36,882 bases of DNA from an uncultured Eubacteriales bacterium (lineage in GTDB: Bacteria > Bacillota > Clostridia > Oscillospirales > Oscillospiraceae), in the NCBI GenBank assembly GCA_949744165.1, contig CATJWG010000158.1, forward strand, positions 1 to 36,882, read 5' to 3'. Positions 17,216 through 25,396 of this stretch are shown here, in pieces (positions within the stretch are counted from its first letter, which is position 1; each line of letters begins with the position of its first letter). The notes beneath the pieces are model-generated. The model had not been told where the DNA came from and ran no database searches. It saw only the letters and a list, made by a program, of their open reading frames with translations. Position numbers and translations under genes: made by a program.

Positions 17216-18536
17216 GCTTGGTACGATGCCGATAGGCCGGCTGCTGATAACGATGTCGGTGCCGATGATGATATCAATGTTTGTCCAGGCGCTGTACAAC
17301 ATGGTAGACTCCATGTTCGTCGCGCGGCTGAGTGAAAACGCTCTGACCGCGGTATCGCTGACCTTTCCGCTGCAAAACATCATGAACGCCATAGCCGTCG
17401 GCACTGGCGTGGGCGTCAGCGCGATGGTCTCCCGCTCGCTCGGCGAGGGCGATGGACGACGCGCAGAGCGGGCGGCAAACGTTCAGGTTACGCTCTCGGC
17501 GCTCTACGCGGTGATTTTCGCCGCCGTCGGCCTGCTCTGCTCCCGCAGCTTTTTTGAGCACCAGACGGACGTGGCGGAGATTATCGCCTACGGGCACGAT
17601 TACATGCTGATAGTGTGCGTGTGCGCGGTTGGCATGTTCTACGGGCAGAACTTTGAAAAGCTGCTCGTTGCCACGGGCAGCAGCGCGCAGTCGATGGTCA
17701 GTCAGGCGGCGGGCGCTGTGATAAACATCATTTTCGACCCCCTGCTTATCTTCGGCATCGGCCCCTTCCCAAGCCTCGGCGTCTCCGGCGCAGCCTGGGC
17801 CACGGTGCTGGGCCAGTGTGTCTCGGCCCTGCTGGCACTTTTCTTTAACCTGCGCTGCAACCACGCAACGCGCTTTCGTGCGAAAAGTATGCTCCCCGAC
17901 CCCGAAACCCTGCGCGGCATCTTCGCCGTGGGACTGCCCTCGATGATAACCGTTGGCCTGGGCTCGGCAATGTCGTATCTGATGAATCAGATATTTCTCG
18001 GCTTCAGCACAACGGCCGTGGCCGTGTTTGGAATCTGGATAAAGATGCAGAGCTTCGGCTTCATGCCTGTGTTCGGCCTGAATAACGGCACGATTGCGAT
18101 ATACTCCTTCAACTTCGGCGCAAAGCAGTATGACCGCGTGCGCGCGACGCTGCGCCTGGCGCTGATGGTCGGCATAGGCGTCACCGTTGCTTGGGCGCTT
18201 ATGTACGAGCTCCTGCCGGTGACAATGCTGCGGCTGTTCCGTGCATCGGACTACATGCTGTCCATAGGCGTGACGGCGCTGCGGCTTTGCTCGGCATCCC
18301 TGCCGCTGGGAGCCTGCTGCGTGGTCCTCTCCTCCTGCTTCCAGTCGCTGGGCTGTGCGCGCTATACGCTGCTGCTAAACCTCATGCGCCAGCTCATCAT
18401 TCAGGTACCCGCCGCATGGCTGCTCGCGCTCGGCGGACGGCTCGAGCCGGTATGGCTCGCCCCCCTGATAGCCGAGGCCACCGCCGCCGCACTCGCGGTA
18501 GTGCTCAGCCGAAGGGTCATGAGGACCCTAAACTGA
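17196..18536 (+). CDS. MATE family efflux transporter
   Basis: LGTMPIGRLLITMSVPMMISMFVQALYNMVDSMFVARL and a multi-TM pattern of about 12 helices. Confidence 0.92.
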   Translation: MERSQDKLGTMPIGRLLITMSVPMMISMFVQALYNMVDSMFVARLSENALTAVSLTFPLQNIMNAIAVGTGVGVSAMVSRSLGEGDGRRAERAANVQVTLSALYAVIFAAVGLLCSRSFFEHQTDVAEIIAYGHDYMLIVCVCAVGMFYGQNFEKLLVATGSSAQSMVSQAAGAVINIIFDPLLIFGIGPFPSLGVSGAAWATVLGQCVSALLALFFNLRCNHATRFRAKSMLPDPETLRGIFAVGLPSMITVGLGSAMSYLMNQIFLGFSTTAVAVFGIWIKMQSFGFMPVFGLNNGTIAIYSFNFGAKQYDRVRATLRLALMVGIGVTVAWALMYELLPVTMLRLFRASDYMLSIGVTALRLCSASLPLGACCVVLSSCFQSLGCARYTLLLNLMRQLIIQVPAAWLLALGGRLEPVWLAPLIAEATAAALAVVLSRRVMRTLN

Positions 18537-18550
18537 AAAAAATTACTCAT

Positions 18551-18618
18551 ACTACCACAATAGTGTTGACAAGCTCACACTATTGTGGTAGTATCGCGTT
18601 GTAAACTATTGCAATAGT
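18551..18618. promoter_or_regulatory. Triple BlaI-like operator overlapping the blaI promoter
   Basis: ACTACCACAATAGT (18551-18564), ACTATTGTGGTAGT (18579-18592), ACTATTGCAATAGT (18605-18618), all ACTA-N6-TAGT. Promoter TTGACA 18566-18571, N17, TAGTAT 18589-18594. Confidence 0.75.
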
Positions 18619-18640
18619 TTGAAGTAAAGGATTTGATGCT

Positions 18641-19012
18641 ATGGCTGTAAAACTCTTTGACTCGGAACTGAAGGTTATGGACGCGCTGTGGCGGCGGGGC
18701 GATATGACCGCCAAACAGCTTTCGGACATTCTCAAGGATGAGACCGGCTGGAACATGAACACGACCTACACGGTGATAAAAAAATGCGTGGCCAAGGGCG
18801 CGATTGAGCGCATGGAGCCGAATTTTCGCTGCCGCGCGCTTATCACGAAGGAGGACGCACAGGACGCGGAAACCGACGAGCTGATAGGCAAGCTCTACGA
18901 CGGCTGCGCCGATAAGCTTTTTGCCGCGCTGCTGGACAGGAGAAAGCTAAGCGGCGTGGAGATTGCCAGGCTCAAGGCACTGGTCGCGGAGCTGGATGAG
19001 GTGGGAAAATGA
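18641..19012 (+). CDS. BlaI/MecI/CopY family transcriptional repressor
   Basis: LFDSELKVMDALWRRGDMTAKQLSDILKDETGWNMNTTYTVIKKCVAKGAIER. Confidence 0.94.
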   Translation: MAVKLFDSELKVMDALWRRGDMTAKQLSDILKDETGWNMNTTYTVIKKCVAKGAIERMEPNFRCRALITKEDAQDAETDELIGKLYDGCADKLFAALLDRRKLSGVEIARLKALVAELDEVGK

Positions 19013-21336
19013 CGCTCGCGCAGATGAGCCTGACAGGCGGCGTGATGGCCGCAGCGGTCATAGTCATCCGCGCGCTGACGCGTGGCAGGCTGCCGAGGCA
19101 AACCATTCTGCCGCTGTGGTACGCGGTGCTGGCGCGGCTGCTTGTGCCGTTTTCGCTGCCCTGCGCGTGGAGTGCTTACACGCTTCTGGCAAGACTGCGT
19201 GTTTCTCCCGACATACCCGACCCGCATGTCACCGTTCCCGCGCCCGCCGCGGCTGTAATTGCTCCCGCCGTCCCTGCTGTGAATACACTGCCCACCGCGC
19301 CGGAGGCTCCGTGGCTCTCCATTGACCCGTGGATGGCGGTATGGCTGCTGGGCGCTGCATGCTGCGCGGCCTTCTTCACCGCGGCCTATATCCGCTGCCG
19401 CCGGCGCTTCGCGGAGTCGCTGCCGGCGGAGGGCGATCGCGTCCACCGCTGGCTGGACACGCACCGGCTTGTCCGCCGCCTTAATCTGCGGCAGTCCGAT
19501 CGCGTGCGCGCCCCGCTGACTTACGGCGTGCTGCATCCCGTGATACTTCTGCCACGGGACTTTGACTGGGACGAGGCGGAAAGCACGAAGTACGTGCTTG
19601 AGCATGAGTACGTGCATGTTCGCCGCTTCGACGCGGCAGTTAAGCTTCTGCTCACAGCCGCGGTGTGCCTGCACTGGTTCAATCCGCTGGCGTGGTGCGT
19701 ATACGTGCTGACAAACCGCGACATCGAGCTTTCATGCGACGAGGCGGTGCTGCGACGTTTCGGGCCCGAGGCAAAATCGGCATACGCCATGGCTTTAATC
19801 CGCATGGCCGGCTCCGGAGACGGTCCGGCCCCGCTCTACAGCGGCTTTGGAAAAAGCGCTGTGGAAGAAAGGATTACTGCAATTATGAAAATGAAAAAGA
19901 CATCTTTCGCGGCGCTGCTTGTCGCCGCCTGCCTGCTCGCGGGTGTAACGACGGCGTTCGCGACCTCCACCGCGGCCGACATTGAGGACCGCGACCGCGC
20001 GGCCAACGCCCAGACCGTCACCGCGACTGACACCGTGATGTCCTACACGGACGAAAACGGCAAGATATGGTACAGCGAGGACGGGGGTAAGTCCTTCATA
20101 TCTGAGGAGGAATACAACGCCCTTTACCCTGACAGCGACGTGGAGTGGTGGACCTATGAGGAATACTCCGCATGGCTGGAAAACGAAAGGGTACTGCTGC
20201 AAGAGATGCTCGGCGAGCGCGGCTGGACCGGTGGACGCGGCGAGTTCGTCTGGACGCAGGAGATTATTAACGAAACCATCGCCCTTTATGAGGAGATTTT
20301 GGAGCAGATAGGCCGCGGAGTGCTGGTATCCAAGACAGTCAATGGCTCGGAGGACACCATGCTCATGCAGGGCATCGACGACATGCTGCTGGGCGTTGGC
20401 GAGAGCGGCGTTTCCGCGGCGGATTTTGCCGAGTACGCGCCCTTTGGGCTCGAGTGGGACGAAGCGCAGAAGGCGCTGTTTTACAACGGCGAGAGGGTGC
20501 GCTACTTCCTCGACGGGGCGGAGGTTGACGACTTCGGGGGCATGGCGGTACGCCTTGAGTACGCCGACCGTGAGCTGGAGGGCGAGCTTGACCTGCGCGC
20601 CGTGCGGCAGCGGGTGGACAACGCCGACGGCAGTTACGACCTCATGGGTCCGCTGCTGCGTCTGGAAAAGTGCCCCGAGGGGATGTTTGACGAGCGCGCT
20701 TCCTCGTCTCCCGCGCTGGCGCAGGCTACGGCGGACATCTATTTCCGTGAGCTTTCCGCCGAGACCAACGCGGAGACGGAGAAGCTGCTGGAAAAGTACG
20801 CCCCCTTCGGCCTGAGCTGGCGCTCGCACCCCGTCACGGGCGAGCTGAGCATGAGCTGGAACGGCAAGACCGTGCACAGCCTGTTCGACAGCGTGGAGCA
20901 GGTGTGGATAGCCAACAACATGAACGGCACGGACCTTGAAGCAGGGGCGCTGGAGCTCGAGGGGGTGTACGAAAAGGGTAAGCTGACAGGTCTGCGGGAG
21001 GTGCAGGCACAGCCGGGCGCGGTGACGGCCGCGGAGCAGGAGCCGCCCGCCACGGGCGGGGTTACCGCCGTGGCGGAGGGCACGGGCGAGCCGGGCGGCA
21101 AGACCTTTGCGGAGATTTTTGAGAAATACGCGGCGTTTGGAATCAGCTACGTCGAGGCCGAGGGGGCCGGCGGCTCGGGGAATGTTTACCTGAACGGGCG
21201 GCTGGTCAGCCGCTTTGCCGACGCGAGGCCCGATGGCGGGGTGTTTACCTTTGATTCGGCGGACGAGGGCGGTTTGGCCGTACAGGCCGTATATGACAGC
21301 GCCGGAAAGCTGACGGGTGTCAGGGAGCTCGGGTAA
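19009..21336 (+). CDS. BlaR1-type M56 family metallopeptidase with C-terminal triplicated sensor-like domain
   Basis: TM segments, YVLEHEYVHVRRFD (HExxH), LTNRDIELSCDEAVLRR, YAMALIRMAG. C-terminal repeats with YA(P/A)FG...NG..V...(L/F).D. ATGA overlap with blaI. Confidence 0.9.
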   Translation: MTLAQMSLTGGVMAAAVIVIRALTRGRLPRQTILPLWYAVLARLLVPFSLPCAWSAYTLLARLRVSPDIPDPHVTVPAPAAAVIAPAVPAVNTLPTAPEAPWLSIDPWMAVWLLGAACCAAFFTAAYIRCRRRFAESLPAEGDRVHRWLDTHRLVRRLNLRQSDRVRAPLTYGVLHPVILLPRDFDWDEAESTKYVLEHEYVHVRRFDAAVKLLLTAAVCLHWFNPLAWCVYVLTNRDIELSCDEAVLRRFGPEAKSAYAMALIRMAGSGDGPAPLYSGFGKSAVEERITAIMKMKKTSFAALLVAACLLAGVTTAFATSTAADIEDRDRAANAQTVTATDTVMSYTDENGKIWYSEDGGKSFISEEEYNALYPDSDVEWWTYEEYSAWLENERVLLQEMLGERGWTGGRGEFVWTQEIINETIALYEEILEQIGRGVLVSKTVNGSEDTMLMQGIDDMLLGVGESGVSAADFAEYAPFGLEWDEAQKALFYNGERVRYFLDGAEVDDFGGMAVRLEYADRELEGELDLRAVRQRVDNADGSYDLMGPLLRLEKCPEGMFDERASSSPALAQATADIYFRELSAETNAETEKLLEKYAPFGLSWRSHPVTGELSMSWNGKTVHSLFDSVEQVWIANNMNGTDLEAGALELEGVYEKGKLTGLREVQAQPGAVTAAEQEPPATGGVTAVAEGTGEPGGKTFAEIFEKYAAFGISYVEAEGAGGSGNVYLNGRLVSRFADARPDGGVFTFDSADEGGLAVQAVYDSAGKLTGVRELG

Positions 21337-21388
21337 AGCCCTGCGCCCGCGGCGGAGTATTGGAAACATCGGAATAGTTGACAGAGAA

Positions 21389-21430
21389 AAGGGCCGCCCT
21401 TCGGGGGCGGCCCTTGGTTTTTATTTTTTT
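21389..21430 (+). terminator. Rho-independent terminator between blaR1-like gene and ppaC-like gene
   Basis: AAGGGCCGCCC-ttcgg-GGGCGGCCCTT followed by GGTTTTTATTTTTTT. Confidence 0.85.
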
Positions 21431-21490
21431 GTTGCATTTGTTGCAGCTATTTTTCGCGGGCGGTAGGAGTCCGGATAGAAAGGTGTTTTA

Positions 21491-23125
21491 TCAGCCCCAG
21501 ATGGCGGAGAGCATGGGAATTACCTGCTTCTTTCTTGAGATGACACCCGGAAGGAAGAAGGCGTTGTCCTCGCCGGGAACGTTGAACGCCTGGTGAATGG
21601 CCTCGCTGCTTCCCGCGCACAGGAGCAGCGAGCCCTCGCGCAGTATATCCGTGACCATGAGAACGGCAAACTCGTAGCTGTTTTTCATTCGCAGGTCCTC
21701 CAGGTACTCCATAAACTCATCCTGACGGTCGAGCATGGCGTCTGAGTCCACGCAGGTAATCTGGCTGACCGCCAGCGTATGGCCGGCTATATGGAACTGC
21801 TTGAGGTCGGAGCTCACAAGCTCCGGCACCGGCTTGCTCTCTCCGTAGGACGCGGAGAAAATTTCCTTTCCAAGCTCCTCGAGCGAGACGTTAGCAATCC
21901 TTGCCAGGCGCGCGGCAATCTCGCGGTCAAGCTGCGTACAGGTCGGAGACTTGAAAATAACCGTGTCGGAGAGTATCGCCGCGGCCATAAGCCCCGCCAT
22001 GCGCTCTGAGGGCATCACCCCACGGGCCTGATACATCGCCGCGATTATCGTAGTCGTGCTGCCGACAGGCTCGTTGCGCACAAAAACGGGGTTGGTGGTC
22101 TGTATGTCGGCCAGACGGTGATGGTCGATGATGCCGATAATCTCCGCCTGGTCAAGTCCGTTTACGGACTGGGAAATCTCGTTGTGGTCAACGAGCACGA
22201 CCTGCTTTTTGCGGTGGTGGAGTATGTGATAGCGGGACAGCGTGCCGGCAACCCTCTCATTTTCGTCGAGTATCGGATAGCTGCGATACCGGCTTTTGAG
22301 CATGGTGGCGCGCACATCGTCAACGTAGTCGTCAAGGTGGAACTTCACTGGGTCCTGGTCTGCGCACAGCTTGGACATCTGCGTGGCCTGATAGAGCATC
22401 CGCGCCGTGCGCACGGGGCCCATGGGCGTGGAGATGATGCACGTGTCGGTCGGTATTTCGTAGATGGACTGGTCCAGCTCGGCCTGGCAAACGATAACAC
22501 AGTTGACCCCGATATCCAGTGCACGGCGCACCATCTCCGGCTGCTCGCCGCAGATAACGATGCTGTCACGGTTTGAAAACAGAAGGTTTTCACGGCTCTG
22601 TGGCAGAGCAATGAGCACCTCACCCTTGATGCTGTCCACGTCCGCGCCGCGGCCGGCCTTGTTCCTGACCTTACCCTCGATGGCCCCCAGCAGGTTGAAC
22701 AGCGGCACCTCGTGCAGATAGGGGTCCTCGCAGGACTCCATGTTGTAGGTTGCCACGTCGCCTATGGACGCCATACCGTAGAGCGTGCCGTCGTCGTTTA
22801 TTATCGGCAGCACGCCGATGCCCTCGTCTGAGTGCAGCAGCGACCAGGCACGTGAGACCGTCGCGCCCTTGTTCAGGCAGGGCGGCGTGTCATAGTCCAG
22901 ATCACGAAGCTGCGCGCGCAGGTCCTTGACATACTCCGGCGGCTCAAAGCCGAAGCGCTCGAGCACAAGCTTTGTTTCGTCGCTGACAAGTCCCAGGCGC
23001 CCTGCCCTGTACTCGCTGTCTCCCAGCGCGTTTCTCAGCGCGGCATAGGCCATGGCCGAGACTATTGAGTCCGTGTCGGGGTTCTTGTGGCCAAGAACAT
23101 ATATGATTCCTTTGCTTTCCTTCAT
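21491..23125 (-). CDS. Manganese-dependent inorganic pyrophosphatase, family II, with CBS/DRTGG regulatory insert
   Basis: VLGHKNPDTDSIVSAMAYA, CBS-like regions, VVLVDHNE, GIIDHHRLADIQT, VGSTTTIIAAMY, LMAAAILSDTVIFKSPT. Confidence 0.93.
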   Translation of the reverse strand: MKESKGIIYVLGHKNPDTDSIVSAMAYAALRNALGDSEYRAGRLGLVSDETKLVLERFGFEPPEYVKDLRAQLRDLDYDTPPCLNKGATVSRAWSLLHSDEGIGVLPIINDDGTLYGMASIGDVATYNMESCEDPYLHEVPLFNLLGAIEGKVRNKAGRGADVDSIKGEVLIALPQSRENLLFSNRDSIVICGEQPEMVRRALDIGVNCVIVCQAELDQSIYEIPTDTCIISTPMGPVRTARMLYQATQMSKLCADQDPVKFHLDDYVDDVRATMLKSRYRSYPILDENERVAGTLSRYHILHHRKKQVVLVDHNEISQSVNGLDQAEIIGIIDHHRLADIQTTNPVFVRNEPVGSTTTIIAAMYQARGVMPSERMAGLMAAAILSDTVIFKSPTCTQLDREIAARLARIANVSLEELGKEIFSASYGESKPVPELVSSDLKQFHIAGHTLAVSQITCVDSDAMLDRQDEFMEYLEDLRMKNSYEFAVLMVTDILREGSLLLCAGSSEAIHQAFNVPGEDNAFFLPGVISRKKQVIPMLSAIWG

Positions 23126-23337
23126 TTTATGCCTCCCTGCTTCTTTTTAAGAGGATGTATACTGCCGTCGGGCTCCTGTATGCGAACGCTTTCAAGCACC
23201 GCGACGGCGCCCGCGCGCCAGTCGTCAATGTACTGCCGGCGCAGCTCAGCGCGCTCGGCCAGCTCCATGGGCGTAAGCTCCCGCTCCTTAGCTAATCGGG
23301 CCAGCTGGTTTATACGGGCTATTTTTTCCTTCTCCAT
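23122..23337 (-). CDS. DUF896 family protein (YnzC/YneJ-like)
   Basis: KIARINQLARLAKERELTPMELAERAELRRQYIDDWRAG. Confidence 0.93.
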   Translation of the reverse strand: MEKEKIARINQLARLAKERELTPMELAERAELRRQYIDDWRAGAVAVLESVRIQEPDGSIHPLKKKQGGIK

Positions 23338-23338
23338 C

Positions 23339-23935
23339 TCAGAGTCCCTCCCCTATGGTTCCCAGCTCGTCGAGATTGCTCTCGAACGCGGGAATGAAAT
23401 GCTCCATGAAATACCGTACCTCCGGCAACGGGCTTTTTAAAAGCTTCTCGCGCGTTGAGGCCTCGGCCGAGAGAAACTCAAGATTGCCGGCCTTCCTCTC
23501 TTCAACGCACTTGATATACGCCGAGAGCTTATCCGCGGCCTTTACCAGCTCATACCGCTCCGCGTCCTGTTCGGCGGTGAACAGGCTTCTGTACGCCGCG
23601 CGCAGAGCCTCCGGCAAAGTGTTCAGCAGCTTTTCGACCGCTATGCGCTCCACTTCGCCGTAGGCCGCGCGCAGGCCGCGGCTGTGGTATTTTATCGGTG
23701 TGGGCAGGTCTCCCGTGAAAATCTCCGACGCGTCGTGGTAAAGCGCAATCGCGGCCAGCTCATTCACATCGCAGTCACGCCCGAAAACGTCGCGGCGTAT
23801 AAGTCCCAGAGCATGGGCGATTACGGCTGTCATGTGGCTGTGCTCCTGTATGTTCTCGGGCACGCTGTTTCGCATGAGGCTCCAGCGCGTGATAAAACGC
23901 ATGCGGCTTATCAGCGCGAAAAAATTGTAGCGCAT
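23339..23935 (-). CDS. HD domain hydrolase, YfbR-like 5'-nucleotidase
   Basis: RWSLMRNSVPENIQEHSHMTAVIAHAL, ALYHDASEIFTGDLPTPIKY. Confidence 0.92.
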   Translation of the reverse strand: MRYNFFALISRMRFITRWSLMRNSVPENIQEHSHMTAVIAHALGLIRRDVFGRDCDVNELAAIALYHDASEIFTGDLPTPIKYHSRGLRAAYGEVERIAVEKLLNTLPEALRAAYRSLFTAEQDAERYELVKAADKLSAYIKCVEERKAGNLEFLSAEASTREKLLKSPLPEVRYFMEHFIPAFESNLDELGTIGEGL

Positions 23936-23938
23936 TGC

Positions 23939-25294
23939 TTATTCCTCCGTTTTACGCACAATACTGCCCCGCCTCCAGCGGCCCGTTGCAAAGCGCAGCA
24001 ACGCTACGGCAAAGGCGACGGACCAGCCTATGGCATTGCAGCGCCAGCAGGCGCTGTAGCCCATATTCAGCAGATACACCATGCCGTAGGCTCCCGCGAC
24101 CTTGGCTATGAGGGCGCTCATGGACGCCAGAAGCGCGCCGCGCGGGTCGCCACAGCCCTGCATGGCACCGTTTATCGGGATATAGCAGGCAAAAATGGGG
24201 TAGGCCAGCGCCATAAAGCGCAGGAACTCCACCGACTGCTCAAGTATTTCGCCTTCTACTCCGAACAGGCGGGAAAGCGGTGTGGCCAGCACATAGATAA
24301 GCACCGACAGAAGTATGACGAAGGTAAGATCCATTATTATCGTCATCTTAAGTCCGCGCTTTACCCGCTCGGGCTTGCCAGCGCCGATATTCTGCCCCGC
24401 GAAGGCGGACACACCGCTGTAAAAGCCCATAACGGGCACGCCCATGTAGTGGTCAAAGCGCACGCCAACTGTGTAGGCCGACATGGTGACGGAGCCGAAG
24501 CTGTTGACAAGACGCTGTAAAAGCAGATTGCCGCAGGATATTACGAGCTGCTGTATAGACGTCGGTATACCCATTTTAAGGCACAGGATGAATTTTTCCC
24601 TGTCGAAAACAAGATGCCGCGGCGTAAAACGCAGATATTCATAGCGGCGGAACATATAGATAAAGCTCACCGCCGCGCAGGCCGCTTGCGCAATGACCGT
24701 GGCCCAGGCCGCGCCGGCCACACCCCATGAAAAAACATAGACAAACACCAGGTCCAGCACCGTATTTATCAGCGTAGACACCAGCAGGAAATACAGCGTT
24801 GCCCGGCTGTCGCCCACGGAGCGGAGTATCGCGGCCACCGCATTGTAGATAAACTGAAACAGAAGGCCCAGGGAATAAACACGGAAGTATACCGCGGCGG
24901 GGCCGTTTATCTCCGGCTCCTTAATGCGCAGTATTTTGTCCATGATGAAGTCCGCGCTGTAAAAGCCTAAAACAGAGAAGAACATGCCCAACGCAAAGAG
25001 CATTATAAACGCCGTGGAGGCGGTTCGGCGCAGCTCAGACATTTTCCGCGCACCGAAGAGCTGGGCCACGACAATTCCGCTGCCGTTTGACATGCCAAGC
25101 GCAAGGGCGATGAACACCATCGTCAGCGTCGCGCAGCTCCCAACCGCGGCCAGAGCGTCGGAGGATATGAAGTTGCCGACAACTATGCCGTCAACCGTGT
25201 TGTAAAGCTGCTGGAGCAGATCCCCCGCCATTATCGGCAGGGAGAACAGCAAAATCTTCCTCCACTCGCTGCCCTCGGTGAGTGTTTTTCCCAT
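23939..25294 (-). CDS. MATE family efflux transporter
   Basis: ILLFSLPIMAGDLLQQLYNTVDGIVVGNFI, multi-TM, repeated MATE half. Confidence 0.93.
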   Translation of the reverse strand: MGKTLTEGSEWRKILLFSLPIMAGDLLQQLYNTVDGIVVGNFISSDALAAVGSCATLTMVFIALALGMSNGSGIVVAQLFGARKMSELRRTASTAFIMLFALGMFFSVLGFYSADFIMDKILRIKEPEINGPAAVYFRVYSLGLLFQFIYNAVAAILRSVGDSRATLYFLLVSTLINTVLDLVFVYVFSWGVAGAAWATVIAQAACAAVSFIYMFRRYEYLRFTPRHLVFDREKFILCLKMGIPTSIQQLVISCGNLLLQRLVNSFGSVTMSAYTVGVRFDHYMGVPVMGFYSGVSAFAGQNIGAGKPERVKRGLKMTIIMDLTFVILLSVLIYVLATPLSRLFGVEGEILEQSVEFLRFMALAYPIFACYIPINGAMQGCGDPRGALLASMSALIAKVAGAYGMVYLLNMGYSACWRCNAIGWSVAFAVALLRFATGRWRRGSIVRKTEE

Positions 25295-25319
25295 TTATTT
25301 TCTCCAATCCCGTAAAGAT

Positions 25320-25396
25320 AAATCTGCGTCCTTGCAGATGTCTCGCCCGTACCCCAAGGGCACTTTGTCGCAGCCTGCGGCGACGCAGTGAAGCGC
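25320..25396 (-). repeat. Intergenic structured repeat, copy F (weak)
   Basis: Minus strand GCGCTTCACTGCGTCGCCGCAGGCTGCGACAAAGTGCCC resembles copy D (TTCGCTTCACTGCGCAC...). Confidence 0.3.

Noticed and set aside
18551-18618. 18-bp inverted repeat as a terminator of the MATE gene
   Set aside because: No U-tract. It contains a -35/-10 promoter and a repeated ACTA-N6-TAGT operator motif, so regulatory function fits better.
19795-21369. 524-aa minus-strand ORF opposite the blaR1-like gene
   Set aside because: Antisense shadow ORF in GC-rich coding DNA. The plus strand has clear family motifs; the minus product is His/Arg-rich with no motif.
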